Below are positions 20,077-28,125 of a DNA stretch of 64,000 bases, one piece after another (the first letter of the stretch is position 1; each line of letters begins with the position of its first letter). The DNA lies in NCBI RefSeq assembly GCF_004378255.1, contig NZ_SNQG01000005.1:434001-498000 (forward strand), written 5' to 3'. The notes below the pieces were generated by a model. The model did not search any database, was not told where the DNA came from, and saw only the letters and a program-made list of their open reading frames with translations. Source of the stretch: Mucilaginibacter phyllosphaerae (GTDB taxonomy: Bacteria; Bacteroidota; Bacteroidia; Sphingobacteriales; Sphingobacteriaceae). The position numbers and the translations under genes are program-made.

Positions 20077-20094
20077 TGCTGGTGCAATACGTGT

Positions 20095-21600
20095 TTACGA
20101 TTTGCTAAATATAGCTTTAAGTTCTTTCCGTTCGGCGTATAATGCCCCTATGCCAAATAAAATTAATAACCCGTTACCAATAAATATATTGCGATGGAAT
20201 ATGTTGAATGATAAATAAACGAGCAGTGCCGATAAAATAATATAGGCCAGGTTCTTTTTTATATCATACGGAATTGGGTAATTTTTTTGCCCCCAGATGT
20301 AGGAGAGGATCATCATACTGGCGTAGGCCGCAAGCGATATCCATGCAGATGCTATATAACCATAACCGGGAATAAAAACAATGTTAAGTACAATAGTAAG
20401 AAATGCACCTGCACCAGAAATGTAAAGGCCATATTTAGTTTGATCTGTAAGTTTATACCAAACAGATAAATTCATGTAAATGCCCAAACTTACATAGCCG
20501 AATAATAAAACCGGGACAACCTGTATGCCAGACCAGTACAAGTTGGTTTGTACAGCGTCTTTCCCTTTAATAAAGTACTTTAATAATTCGATGTTTGCTA
20601 CCAGTGCCACAAATATCAAACAAACGGCTATTATAAAATAGGTCATGATGCGCGCATAGGTTTGCGTGGCGTTCTTATTTTTGGCATGGCTAAAAAAGAA
20701 AGGCTCGGCACCCAGCCTAAAGGCATTTACAAAAATACTCAGGAAGATAGATATCTTAGCACAAGCAGTATAAATACCCACCTGGGTGGCGCTTACATCC
20801 TCGGGCAAGAGTTTTCCAAGCAATATTTTATCAAGATTTTCATTAACAAGGTAAGAGATATTGGCTATCAGCACGGGCCAGCTATACAGCAACATCTCGG
20901 CAAATAGGGCGCGGTTAAACTTAGGTTTTAACTGCAAGAGTTCGGGCAAAAGCATTATAAATGTTGCCACGCTGGCAATAAGGTTTGACAGAAAAACATA
21001 ACCCAGCCAACCTTTACGGAACCAGGGTGTAATTAGCCCTGTGCCCGGCAGATGATGATTTATTATAAAAGGAACGGCATATATAAAAAAGAGATTCAGC
21101 CCAACAAATATCAGCACATTTGCCAGCTTTATAAGCCCATAGCGCCCGGGCCTGCCATCGGCACGTACTTTGGCAAACGGAATAACGCATAGCGCATCAA
21201 AAACTAAAATGCCTATAAAGTATTTGGTGTATAAAATATACTGATCTGCAGGGGTAGTATTATCTACCCTTATCCAGTTAGTTATACTCCCGGCAAAAGG
21301 ATAAGTAAGCAGTAAAAACAACAATGCAATACTAAGAATTGCACCAAACGAGTTATTGTAAACAGCCTGCTTATTATCGGGATGCTTATTAAGGTATCTG
21401 AAATAGGTTGTTTCCATACCAAATGCCAGCAAGGCATTAAGCATAGAAGCATAGCTAAACATGTTACCAAAAATACCGTAGGTTTTTGTTGCGTAAGTGC
21501 GGGTGTAAATAGGGGTCAGGAAAAACCCAAGTACCCTACCGGCTATAGTGGTTATACCATACAATGCGGTTTGCCCGGCAAATTTTTTAGCTGTTGACAA
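20095..21600 (-). CDS. Polysaccharide flippase family membrane protein (MATE/MOP superfamily)
   Basis: A 501-residue integral membrane protein with about 12-14 predicted helices and the N-terminal pattern AGQTALYGITTIAGRVLGFFL seen in Wzx-type oligosaccharide flippases. These move lipid-linked sugar units across the inner membrane. The only start that keeps the conserved N-terminus is TTG at 21600: an in-frame TAA lies directly upstream and the next Met is residue 47. No glycosyltransferases sit nearby, so the substrate is unknown. It may head the operon that continues into the TPR gene. Confidence 0.87.
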   Translation of the reverse strand: MSTAKKFAGQTALYGITTIAGRVLGFFLTPIYTRTYATKTYGIFGNMFSYASMLNALLAFGMETTYFRYLNKHPDNKQAVYNNSFGAILSIALLFLLLTYPFAGSITNWIRVDNTTPADQYILYTKYFIGILVFDALCVIPFAKVRADGRPGRYGLIKLANVLIFVGLNLFFIYAVPFIINHHLPGTGLITPWFRKGWLGYVFLSNLIASVATFIMLLPELLQLKPKFNRALFAEMLLYSWPVLIANISYLVNENLDKILLGKLLPEDVSATQVGIYTACAKISIFLSIFVNAFRLGAEPFFFSHAKNKNATQTYARIMTYFIIAVCLIFVALVANIELLKYFIKGKDAVQTNLYWSGIQVVPVLLFGYVSLGIYMNLSVWYKLTDQTKYGLYISGAGAFLTIVLNIVFIPGYGYIASAWISLAAYASMMILSYIWGQKNYPIPYDIKKNLAYIILSALLVYLSFNIFHRNIFIGNGLLILFGIGALYAERKELKAIFSKS

Positions 21601-21618
21601 TTAGGAAAGAATAAGCGT

Positions 21619-21897
21619 TTATAAACTCTTTTTAACTATCTCAAAATTACGATAGTTTTTTAATTCGCCCTCATGCGTTTCAACGCCGGTAACCACGGCA
21701 TGTTCGGCGCCTTCGTGGCACCACTCCAAAAACAGGTCCATCATCAGGTCGTCGGCTTCGGCGGCAATAAACACATCGCCGTTAGGTTCGTTTTTCACAA
21801 AGCCACGCACACCCAACTGGTTAGCAACGGCTTTTGCCCCCGCCCTAAAAGATACGCCCTGCACTTTGCCTTTAACAACTATATCCAGATGTTTCAT
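21619..21897 (-). CDS. acyP: Acylphosphatase
   Basis: Small cytoplasmic enzyme (92 residues, normal length) that hydrolyses acyl phosphates. The catalytic signature is intact: KGKVQGVSFRAGAK supplies the phosphate-binding loop and the Arg, and GFVKNEPNGDV supplies the Asn. It lies 18 bp upstream of the flippase gene on the same strand, so it may be first in that transcript. Confidence 0.95.
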   Translation of the reverse strand: MKHLDIVVKGKVQGVSFRAGAKAVANQLGVRGFVKNEPNGDVFIAAEADDLMMDLFLEWCHEGAEHAVVTGVETHEGELKNYRNFEIVKKSL

Positions 21898-22006
21898 TCT
21901 ATTTGGTGTTGCTTAGTTTTGTTTTGCGGACTTTAAGTAGCGCCGCAGCTTGCATTTGTTAGATGCAAATTAACTTAATCCAATGCAATCAACCTAATTC
22001 AAAAGG

Positions 22007-23179
22007 CTAAACTAATTTTTTTACTTGGGTATCAGGGGTAAGTTTAAAGCCATCCAGGCCGGTAAGCAGGTTAAGGCCGGGGGTTTTGCCTTTTTCTATT
22101 GTGCCTTTTTCATCATCAATACCTAAAAACCTGGCGCCGTTTATAGTACCCCATTGCAGCAACGTATCTGTAGTTAAACTGGGGAAGTGCTGCTGCAACG
22201 TTTTCATCTCGCTTAATATGCACAGTTTTGAGTTAGATGCCAGGCTATCGGTACCTAAGGTGATGTTTAAACCCTGGTTTACAAAAAGTTCTATTTTAGG
22301 CAGGCGCTTTTCAATGTAAAGGTTGGCATTAGGGCAAAAGCACCAGTTTATCTTACGGTCAAACCGTTTTATAAAATAAATATCTTTTAAATTGGTACAG
22401 GTATTATGCACCAATAATACTTTTTGCCTGTTAGTTAAAAGCGGAATGATAGACTGCAAAGAGTTGCGTGCTTGCGGGCGGAAATAGCCAATATCAACCC
22501 CAAGGTGGGCATAAAGGTCAATAAATCCGCCTAATTTATAGCGATAAAATTTATTTTCGTCTTCACACTCCTGGTTATGTATGCTTAATAAATTACTACC
22601 GGCATCGCTATGCTGCTTTATCAGTTTAAAAAGTTCTTTAGAAACAGAATAAGGCGCATGTGCGGTTAAAGAGGTTGAAAGAGATTTAAATTCTTCGGCA
22701 GTTACTAATGCCTTTTCAAAAAGTTCAGCGGCATTATCAGGCAAAAAACCTAATATCTCTATAAATGTATGGTAATAAAGTTTACTTTTTTGTTTAAGCT
22801 GCGCTGTAAGGCTGTTATTAGCAATATCTCCAACTGCCACAATACCATTATCATACATTTGCTTATCGGCGGCCTCGGCCGCTGCAATCACATCAGCAGT
22901 ATCTGCCGCCCTGAATGATAAGATATCTTTTATAAAGCTGATGAGGCCACCGCCTGCCGCTATCTTATCTTTCATGTGCGAAAGTTCGGTATGGCAGTGT
23001 GTGTTTATAAAGCCGGGCACAATTACACCGCTAACTTGTTCTATCGGATGATCGGGCGCAACAGAGGCTTCATCGTCGGTAACCGAGATGATCTTCCCAT
23101 GATCATCCACAGTAATAATTCCATTCTTTATCGGATCGGCACAAACAGGTAAAACGTAATCGGCTCTAAAACTTTTCAT
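22007..23179 (-). CDS. Amidohydrolase-family metal-dependent hydrolase (deaminase-like)
   Basis: A 390-residue enzyme of the TrzN/ATZ/SsnA-like amidohydrolase group. It has an N-terminal small beta domain and then a TIM barrel with metal-ligand motifs: the HxH in NTHCHTELSHM, LTAHAPYSV, a His in SIHNQE and the Asp in TLGTDSLAS. Members deaminate purines, S-adenosylhomocysteine, methylthioadenosine or aminodeoxyfutalosine; the substrate here cannot be chosen from sequence alone, and no menaquinone genes are adjacent. It is monocistronic and diverges from rlmN across 143 bp. Confidence 0.83.
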   Translation of the reverse strand: MKSFRADYVLPVCADPIKNGIITVDDHGKIISVTDDEASVAPDHPIEQVSGVIVPGFINTHCHTELSHMKDKIAAGGGLISFIKDILSFRAADTADVIAAAEAADKQMYDNGIVAVGDIANNSLTAQLKQKSKLYYHTFIEILGFLPDNAAELFEKALVTAEEFKSLSTSLTAHAPYSVSKELFKLIKQHSDAGSNLLSIHNQECEDENKFYRYKLGGFIDLYAHLGVDIGYFRPQARNSLQSIIPLLTNRQKVLLVHNTCTNLKDIYFIKRFDRKINWCFCPNANLYIEKRLPKIELFVNQGLNITLGTDSLASNSKLCILSEMKTLQQHFPSLTTDTLLQWGTINGARFLGIDDEKGTIEKGKTPGLNLLTGLDGFKLTPDTQVKKLV

Positions 23180-23310
23180 TAAATATAACTTAGCATCAGC
23201 AATGTTTTTTTAAACCCAAACTACTTAGTAAATACAATTAACCTATAGTTATTGTTTTTTATGTTAGAAAAGAATGACTTTAAAAAAAGAACAGAATTTT
23301 TAAATTTAAG

Positions 23311-23318
23311 TACTTTTG
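23311..23318 (+). promoter_or_regulatory. Candidate -7 element of rlmN, almost touching the start codon
   Basis: TACTTTTG matches TAnnTTTG exactly and ends 4 nt before the GTG start at 23323. With the usual spacing the transcript would begin at or next to the start codon. No clear -33 TTTG was seen. Confidence 0.4.
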
Positions 23319-23322
23319 TAAT

Positions 23323-24393
23323 GTGAACAGCAAAAAAGATAAAATAGATATCCGCAGCTTAAGCCTCGAAGCTTTACAGCAGCAATTCATCAGCATGGAT
23401 GAAAAGAGCTTTAGAGCTAAACAGGTTTATGAATGGCTTTGGGAAAAATCATGCATATCTTTTGATGCAATGAGCAATATTTCAAAAGAACTCCGTACTA
23501 AGCTGGATGAAAAATTTATAATTAATAATGTTAAAATAAACAGTTCGCAGATTAGTGCTGATAAAACTATAAAAAATTCTTTTATATTACATGATACACA
23601 TTTAATTGAAGGTGTTTTAATTCCAACTACCGACCGTATGACGGCCTGTGTATCGTCTCAGGTGGGTTGTAGCCTTACCTGTAAGTTTTGCGCTACCGGT
23701 TACATGGAGCGTAAACGCAACCTTAACCCCGATGAAATTTACGACCAGGTAGTGCTGATTGATAAACAAGCACGAGATAACTACGGTATCCCTTTATCAA
23801 ATATTGTGTATATGGGCATGGGCGAACCACTGCTTAATTATGCCAATGTGCTAAAATCCATTGAGCGCATTACATCTGAGAACGGGCTAAACATGTCGCC
23901 AAAACGTATAACCGTATCTACCGCAGGCATTGCCAAAATGATACGCAAACTGGGCGACGACCAGGTGAAGTTTAACCTTGCGCTATCGTTGCATGCAGCT
24001 AATGATGAGAAACGTAATACCATAATGCCCATAAATGAGCAAAACTCGTTAAAGGCATTGGCCGAAGCCTTAAAGTATTATTACGCCAAAACCAAAAATG
24101 CGGTAACGTACGAGTACATTATTTTTGATGGTGTAAATGATAACATACAGGATGCGATGGAACTGGCGCGTTTTTGTAAGCACCTGCCCTGTAAGGTTAA
24201 TATTATTGAATACAACCCCATATCAATGGCCAGCTTTATAAATGCCGGCGAAGATAAGGTGGAGGCCTTTGCCGATTACCTGCGCAGCCAGGGCATCAAT
24301 ACCAACCTGCGCCGCAGCCGCGGCAAAGATATTGATGCTGCTTGCGGCCAGCTTGCTATAAACGAGAAGGAAAAAGAAGGTGTAAAAGCCTAA
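23323..24393 (+). CDS. rlmN: Dual-specificity 23S rRNA/tRNA adenine-C2 methyltransferase RlmN
   Basis: Radical-SAM enzyme that methylates C2 of A2503 in 23S rRNA and A37 of some tRNAs. It is 356 residues, a standard length. The radical-SAM motif CKFCATGY follows VSSQVGCSLT, the MGMGEPLLNY motif is present, and the C-terminal catalytic Cys lies in DAACGQL. The start is GTG: the ATG two bases upstream is out of frame and is followed directly by TGA, and no in-frame ATG lies upstream. comF follows after 54 bp on the same strand. Confidence 0.95.
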   Translation: MNSKKDKIDIRSLSLEALQQQFISMDEKSFRAKQVYEWLWEKSCISFDAMSNISKELRTKLDEKFIINNVKINSSQISADKTIKNSFILHDTHLIEGVLIPTTDRMTACVSSQVGCSLTCKFCATGYMERKRNLNPDEIYDQVVLIDKQARDNYGIPLSNIVYMGMGEPLLNYANVLKSIERITSENGLNMSPKRITVSTAGIAKMIRKLGDDQVKFNLALSLHAANDEKRNTIMPINEQNSLKALAEALKYYYAKTKNAVTYEYIIFDGVNDNIQDAMELARFCKHLPCKVNIIEYNPISMASFINAGEDKVEAFADYLRSQGINTNLRRSRGKDIDAACGQLAINEKEKEGVKA

Positions 24394-24447
24394 ATAATAA
24401 CCAAACGGTGATTTTACATTTTGCCTTAAGTTGCCTACCTTATCCGC

Positions 24448-25146
24448 ATGCAAGCTTTACGCACCTATCTGGCTGATTTTATTTCGCTGATCTTTCCGCA
24501 GCTTTGCCCGGCATGTAACAGCAGCCTGATGGCTAATGAAAATATTTTATGTACCGATTGCCTGTATAACCTGCCCTATACCAACTTTCATCAACAGCAC
24601 GATAATATTGTTGCCCAACAGTTTTGGGGCAAACTACCTATTGAAGCCGGCTACGCTTTATATTATTTTAATAAAGGCGGCAAAGTGCAAAACCTGGTAC
24701 ACCAATTTAAATATAACGGGATGCAGCAAATTGGCAACTTGTTGGGTAGTATAGCCGGGAAACAACTTGCACAAAACCCGGTGTTTAAAACGGCAGACTA
24801 TATTATCCCGGTGCCGCTGCATAAAAAACGGCTTAAAACGCGCGGATACAATCAAAGCGCTTGTTTTGCTGACGGATTGGCCGAGCCGTTAAATACTAAA
24901 GTTGAGCTTGATAATTTGGTACGGACCGTTGCCACCAACACCCAAACCCATAAATCGCGGTTTGCCAGGTATCAGAATATGCAGGAGGTGTTTGCTGTTG
25001 CCCGGCCAGAAGTTTTAGAAAACAAACACGTACTGCTTGTTGATGATATTATTACCACCGGCTCAACCTTAGAGGCTTGCGGGATTGAATTGTTAAAAGT
25101 ACCGGGGCTAAAACTAAGCATTGCCACAATAGCCTATGCGGAGTAA
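24448..25146 (+). CDS. comF: ComF-family phosphoribosyltransferase-like protein
   Basis: A 232-residue ComF protein, linked in other bacteria to DNA uptake. An N-terminal four-Cys zinc motif (CPACNSSL and CTDCLY, about residues 17-39) precedes a phosphoribosyltransferase fold. The PRPP loop reads VLLVDDIITTGSTLEACG, and KTRGYNQSACFADGL is another family motif. It is downstream of rlmN and convergent with the receiver gene. The 84-bp gap between them holds no obvious terminator. Confidence 0.9.
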   Translation: MQALRTYLADFISLIFPQLCPACNSSLMANENILCTDCLYNLPYTNFHQQHDNIVAQQFWGKLPIEAGYALYYFNKGGKVQNLVHQFKYNGMQQIGNLLGSIAGKQLAQNPVFKTADYIIPVPLHKKRLKTRGYNQSACFADGLAEPLNTKVELDNLVRTVATNTQTHKSRFARYQNMQEVFAVARPEVLENKHVLLVDDIITTGSTLEACGIELLKVPGLKLSIATIAYAE

Positions 25147-25230
25147 ACTGAGCGGTCAGCGTTTAGATACCAGAGATCAGGCCTTGTGAGCTGCAACCAC
25201 TCTCCGATCAACTAATTACTGTTCCCTAAC

Positions 25231-25752
25231 CTACTGCTTTTGATACCTGCTTAATTTCTCAAACAGTGTGGCCGGGTCAAATGGTTTCAGGATGTAGTCA
25301 TTCATACCGGCGTGCTTTATCTCGCCCATTTGGTTGCTTAACATAGATGCCGTTAAGGCTATAATAGGCAGTTGCTGAAAATAAGATTCTGATTTTGAAC
25401 GGATAGCGCCTGTTGCTTCCAGCCCGCCCATTACCGGCATATGGATATCCATCAGCACAACATCAAAATTCTGATTCAATTCCAGCTTATCAATGGCTTC
25501 CTGGCCGTTTTCGGCAAAATCGGCAGTTGCACCCCACTTTTTGAGCACTTTATTGATCAATAACCTGTTTATCTGATTATCATCAACCACCAGCACATTA
25601 ATATTTAAACCTGTTTCCACTTTATTATTCTTTACGCGGGCCGAAACCACATCGGCACCAATTTTTGATTTAATCTGTTGCTTTGTAAGCAACCGGATAA
25701 CTAAAGCAATGATTACCTGGTATATAAAATGCCAAAAAGGCGATAGGGTCAT
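25231..25752 (-). CDS. Short receiver-domain protein with N-terminal membrane helix
   Basis: About 173 residues from the ATG at 25752, which has a purine-rich stretch upstream. A TTG 75 bases further up would run translation through a palindrome and looks unlikely. One hydrophobic helix lies near residues 7-24 (HFIYQVIIALVIRLL). A linker leads to a complete receiver domain (about 50-170): acidic pair VVDDN, phospho-Asp in VVLMDIHMP, Thr/Ser region ALTAS and Lys in ILKPF. There is no output domain. The sequence looks like the C-terminal receiver of a hybrid kinase, so it may be a remnant or a membrane-tethered phosphate sink. Confidence 0.75.
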   Translation of the reverse strand: MTLSPFWHFIYQVIIALVIRLLTKQQIKSKIGADVVSARVKNNKVETGLNINVLVVDDNQINRLLINKVLKKWGATADFAENGQEAIDKLELNQNFDVVLMDIHMPVMGGLEATGAIRSKSESYFQQLPIIALTASMLSNQMGEIKHAGMNDYILKPFDPATLFEKLSRYQKQ

Positions 25753-25784
25753 AATTTTTCTCTGGATAGGACATTCCAGCACAT

Positions 25785-25822
25785 TATACAAATCAGGTTC
25801 TTTTAAACGCCTGATTTGTATA
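25785..25822 (-). repeat. 13-bp perfect inverted repeat upstream of the receiver gene
   Basis: Arms 25785-25797 and 25810-25822 (core ACAAATCAGG / CCTGATTTGT) around a 12-nt centre. The nearest arm ends 32 bp before the likely ATG. No T-run follows it, so an operator or a leader hairpin is more likely than a terminator. Confidence 0.65.
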
Positions 25823-25859
25823 TTCAAAAAAAATCATCTTGCTATCTCCATGCTTATCA

Positions 25860-27134
25860 TTAATCCTTATACAAAGGAAAATCTTCCATCAGTTTATGCA
25901 CCTTTTTACGGATTTTTTTGATAGAGGTTTCATTTTCAGGATCTGTTAATACCGCATCAATCAGGTCAACAATGGTTTCCATATGCTTCTCTTTTAAACC
26001 ACGTGTAGTAATAGCCGCAGTACCCAAACGGATACCAGAGGTTACAAACGGCGATTTATCATCATAAGGCACCATGTTTTTATTGGCAGTAATATCTGCA
26101 TTAACTAAAGCGTTCTCTGCAGCTTTACCGGTAATGTTTTTATTCCGCAGGTCGATAAGCATCAGGTGATTATCGGTACCGCCAGAGATCAGATCATACC
26201 CTTTGGCAACAAATGCTTTGGCCATGGCTGCAGCATTTAATTTTACCTGGGCTATATATTTCATATAGTTATCAGACAAGGCTTCGCCAAAAGCAATGGC
26301 TTTAGCAGCAATAATATGTTCTAACGGGCCACCCTGCGTACCCGGGAAAACAGCCATATCCAACAAAGCCGACATCATTTTCACTTCGCCCTTTGGTGTT
26401 TTTAAGCCCCATGGGTTCTCAAAATCTTTCCCTAAAAGGATAAGGCCGCCACGCGGGCCACGCAAGGTTTTGTGGGTGGTTGTAGTAACAATGTGCACAT
26501 GGGGCAGCGGGTCTGTTAGTAAACCACGGGCAATTAAACCTGCCGGGTGGCTTATGTCTGCCAGCACCAAAGCGCCAACCTTATCGGCCACGCTACGGAT
26601 GAAGGCGTAATCCCAATCGCGCGAGTAAGCCGAAGCACCGCAGATGATCAGTTTTGGTTTTTGCTCTAAAGCAACCTTTTCAAGTTGTGCATAATCAATC
26701 AATCCGGTTTCTTTAACAACACCGTAAAAATGCGGCTCGTATAATTTACCCGAAAAATTTACCGGCGAACCATGGGTTAAGTGGCCGCCGTGTGAAAGGT
26801 CGAACCCTAATATTTTATCGCCCGGCTGTAAAACGGCAAGCATTACTGCTGCGTTTGCCTGTGCGCCGCTGTGTGGCTGCACGTTAGCCCATTCGGCGTT
26901 AAACAATTGCTTTGCACGCTCAATAGCAATGGTCTCAATTTCATCAACCACCTGGCAGCCGCCGTAATAGCGCTTGCCCGGTAAGCCTTCGGCATATTTA
27001 TTGGTTGCAACAGAACCCGCTGCTTCCATTACCTGTTTGCTTACAAAGTTTTCTGATGCAATAAGCTCAATTCCTTCTTCCTGGCGTTGCTGCTCTTCGT
27101 CTAACAGCTTAAATATTAGTTTGTCTCTTTTCAT
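25860..27134 (-). CDS. glyA: Serine hydroxymethyltransferase
   Basis: PLP enzyme converting serine and tetrahydrofolate to glycine and 5,10-methylene-THF, the main source of one-carbon units. At 424 residues it has the expected length. Visible motifs include the N-terminal [38 protein letters not shown] and the PLP-Lys region [15 protein letters not shown]. It ends about 108 bp before the receiver gene and is separated from scpA upstream by a 24-bp inverted repeat. Confidence 0.97.
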   Translation of the reverse strand: MKRDKLIFKLLDEEQQRQEEGIELIASENFVSKQVMEAAGSVATNKYAEGLPGKRYYGGCQVVDEIETIAIERAKQLFNAEWANVQPHSGAQANAAVMLAVLQPGDKILGFDLSHGGHLTHGSPVNFSGKLYEPHFYGVVKETGLIDYAQLEKVALEQKPKLIICGASAYSRDWDYAFIRSVADKVGALVLADISHPAGLIARGLLTDPLPHVHIVTTTTHKTLRGPRGGLILLGKDFENPWGLKTPKGEVKMMSALLDMAVFPGTQGGPLEHIIAAKAIAFGEALSDNYMKYIAQVKLNAAAMAKAFVAKGYDLISGGTDNHLMLIDLRNKNITGKAAENALVNADITANKNMVPYDDKSPFVTSGIRLGTAAITTRGLKEKHMETIVDLIDAVLTDPENETSIKKIRKKVHKLMEDFPLYKD

Positions 27135-27167
27135 TGTTGTGTGTAAAACGCTGCTAATTTAGATATT

Positions 27168-27245
27168 AGATTTTAGATGTGAGATATGAGATGTGAGATT
27201 AACCGTCTATTAATGAAGTTGTCTCATATCTCACATCTAAAATCT
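27168..27245. repeat. 24-bp perfect inverted repeat of ATGTGAGAT-type units
   Basis: Arms 27168-27191 and 27222-27245 are perfect complements. The arms and the 30-nt centre contain the near-tandem unit ATGTGAGAT. One arm touches the scpA stop codon. It lacks a T-run, so it reads as an intergenic palindromic element of the kind scattered in Bacteroidota genomes rather than a standard terminator. Confidence 0.75.
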
Positions 27246-27991
27246 CAGATCTCTTTAGGGCTTATCCAAAAATTATTATATCCCAAACCGATCGTTATAT
27301 CTATCATTTCCTGCTGTAACATCTCCAGCACGGCCAAAAAATTATATACAAAATGCACCTTGTTCTCGCTGTTGCCGGCAATGTTCTTAAAGTCCATTTT
27401 TTTGTTGATGGCAAGCAGATTATTGATGGCTTCCTTTTGCTTTTCTATGGTGTAGGGATATTGTATTACGGTATGGTGCACTTCTTCTGTACGGCTAAGG
27501 TACTGGCGCATCATCCGGTTATAAACCGTCATCAGCTTATACAGGTTTAGTTCTGATAGCTCTTCGCCGGGTACGGTCACCTTTTCTATCTGCTCCAGGT
27601 CGGCTTTGATATTGCCGCGCTTCTCCTGTTTAAAGCGCTCGTCCTCAAACGGGCGCAGTTCATCACAAAGCACCTTAAATTTTTTATACTCGATGAGTTT
27701 ACGGATCAGCCCTTCTTTGGTATCTATTTCGTTCTCATCCTCGTTGGCATTATAACGCGGCAGCAGCATTTTGGCCTTGATGCGCATCAGCGTGGCAGCC
27801 ACAAAAATAAATTCGCTGGCCAGTTCCATATTCAGCACCGTCATCTGGTGAATATATTGCAGAAAATCGTTGGTGATACCGGCGATGGGGATATCATGAA
27901 TATTAAGCTCGTCGCGCTCTATAAAAAACAGTAAAAGATCAAAGGGCCCTTCAAACTGCGATAACTTTATGGAGAACCCATCTTCGGTCAT
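27245..27991 (-). CDS. scpA: Segregation and condensation protein A
   Basis: ScpA is the kleisin that bridges SMC heads and, with ScpB, forms the chromosome condensation complex. The 248-residue protein has the typical N-terminal block (FEGPFDLLLFFIERDELNIHDIPIAGITNDFL, about residues 14-45). MELASEFIFVAATLMRIKAKMLLP follows, and a winged-helix C-terminus (about 170-248) ends in the WISPKE region. scpB and smc are not in the window. Confidence 0.93.
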   Translation of the reverse strand: MTEDGFSIKLSQFEGPFDLLLFFIERDELNIHDIPIAGITNDFLQYIHQMTVLNMELASEFIFVAATLMRIKAKMLLPRYNANEDENEIDTKEGLIRKLIEYKKFKVLCDELRPFEDERFKQEKRGNIKADLEQIEKVTVPGEELSELNLYKLMTVYNRMMRQYLSRTEEVHHTVIQYPYTIEKQKEAINNLLAINKKMDFKNIAGNSENKVHFVYNFLAVLEMLQQEMIDITIGLGYNNFWISPKEI

Positions 27992-28125
27992 GTGCCAAAA
28001 ATACAGCTATTTACATTTAAAAAATTATAAATTGTTAATTTCAAAACAATAATTACCTTTAATATATCCAATTATTAGTAATTAAATAACTTACTTTGTA
28101 GGTTAATTAGAGTGAATATTTTTAC

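Noticed and set aside
25753..25827. N-terminal 25 residues of the receiver protein from a TTG
   Set aside because: They would be translated through a perfect palindrome and have no domain character; the ATG at 25752 has a better upstream context.
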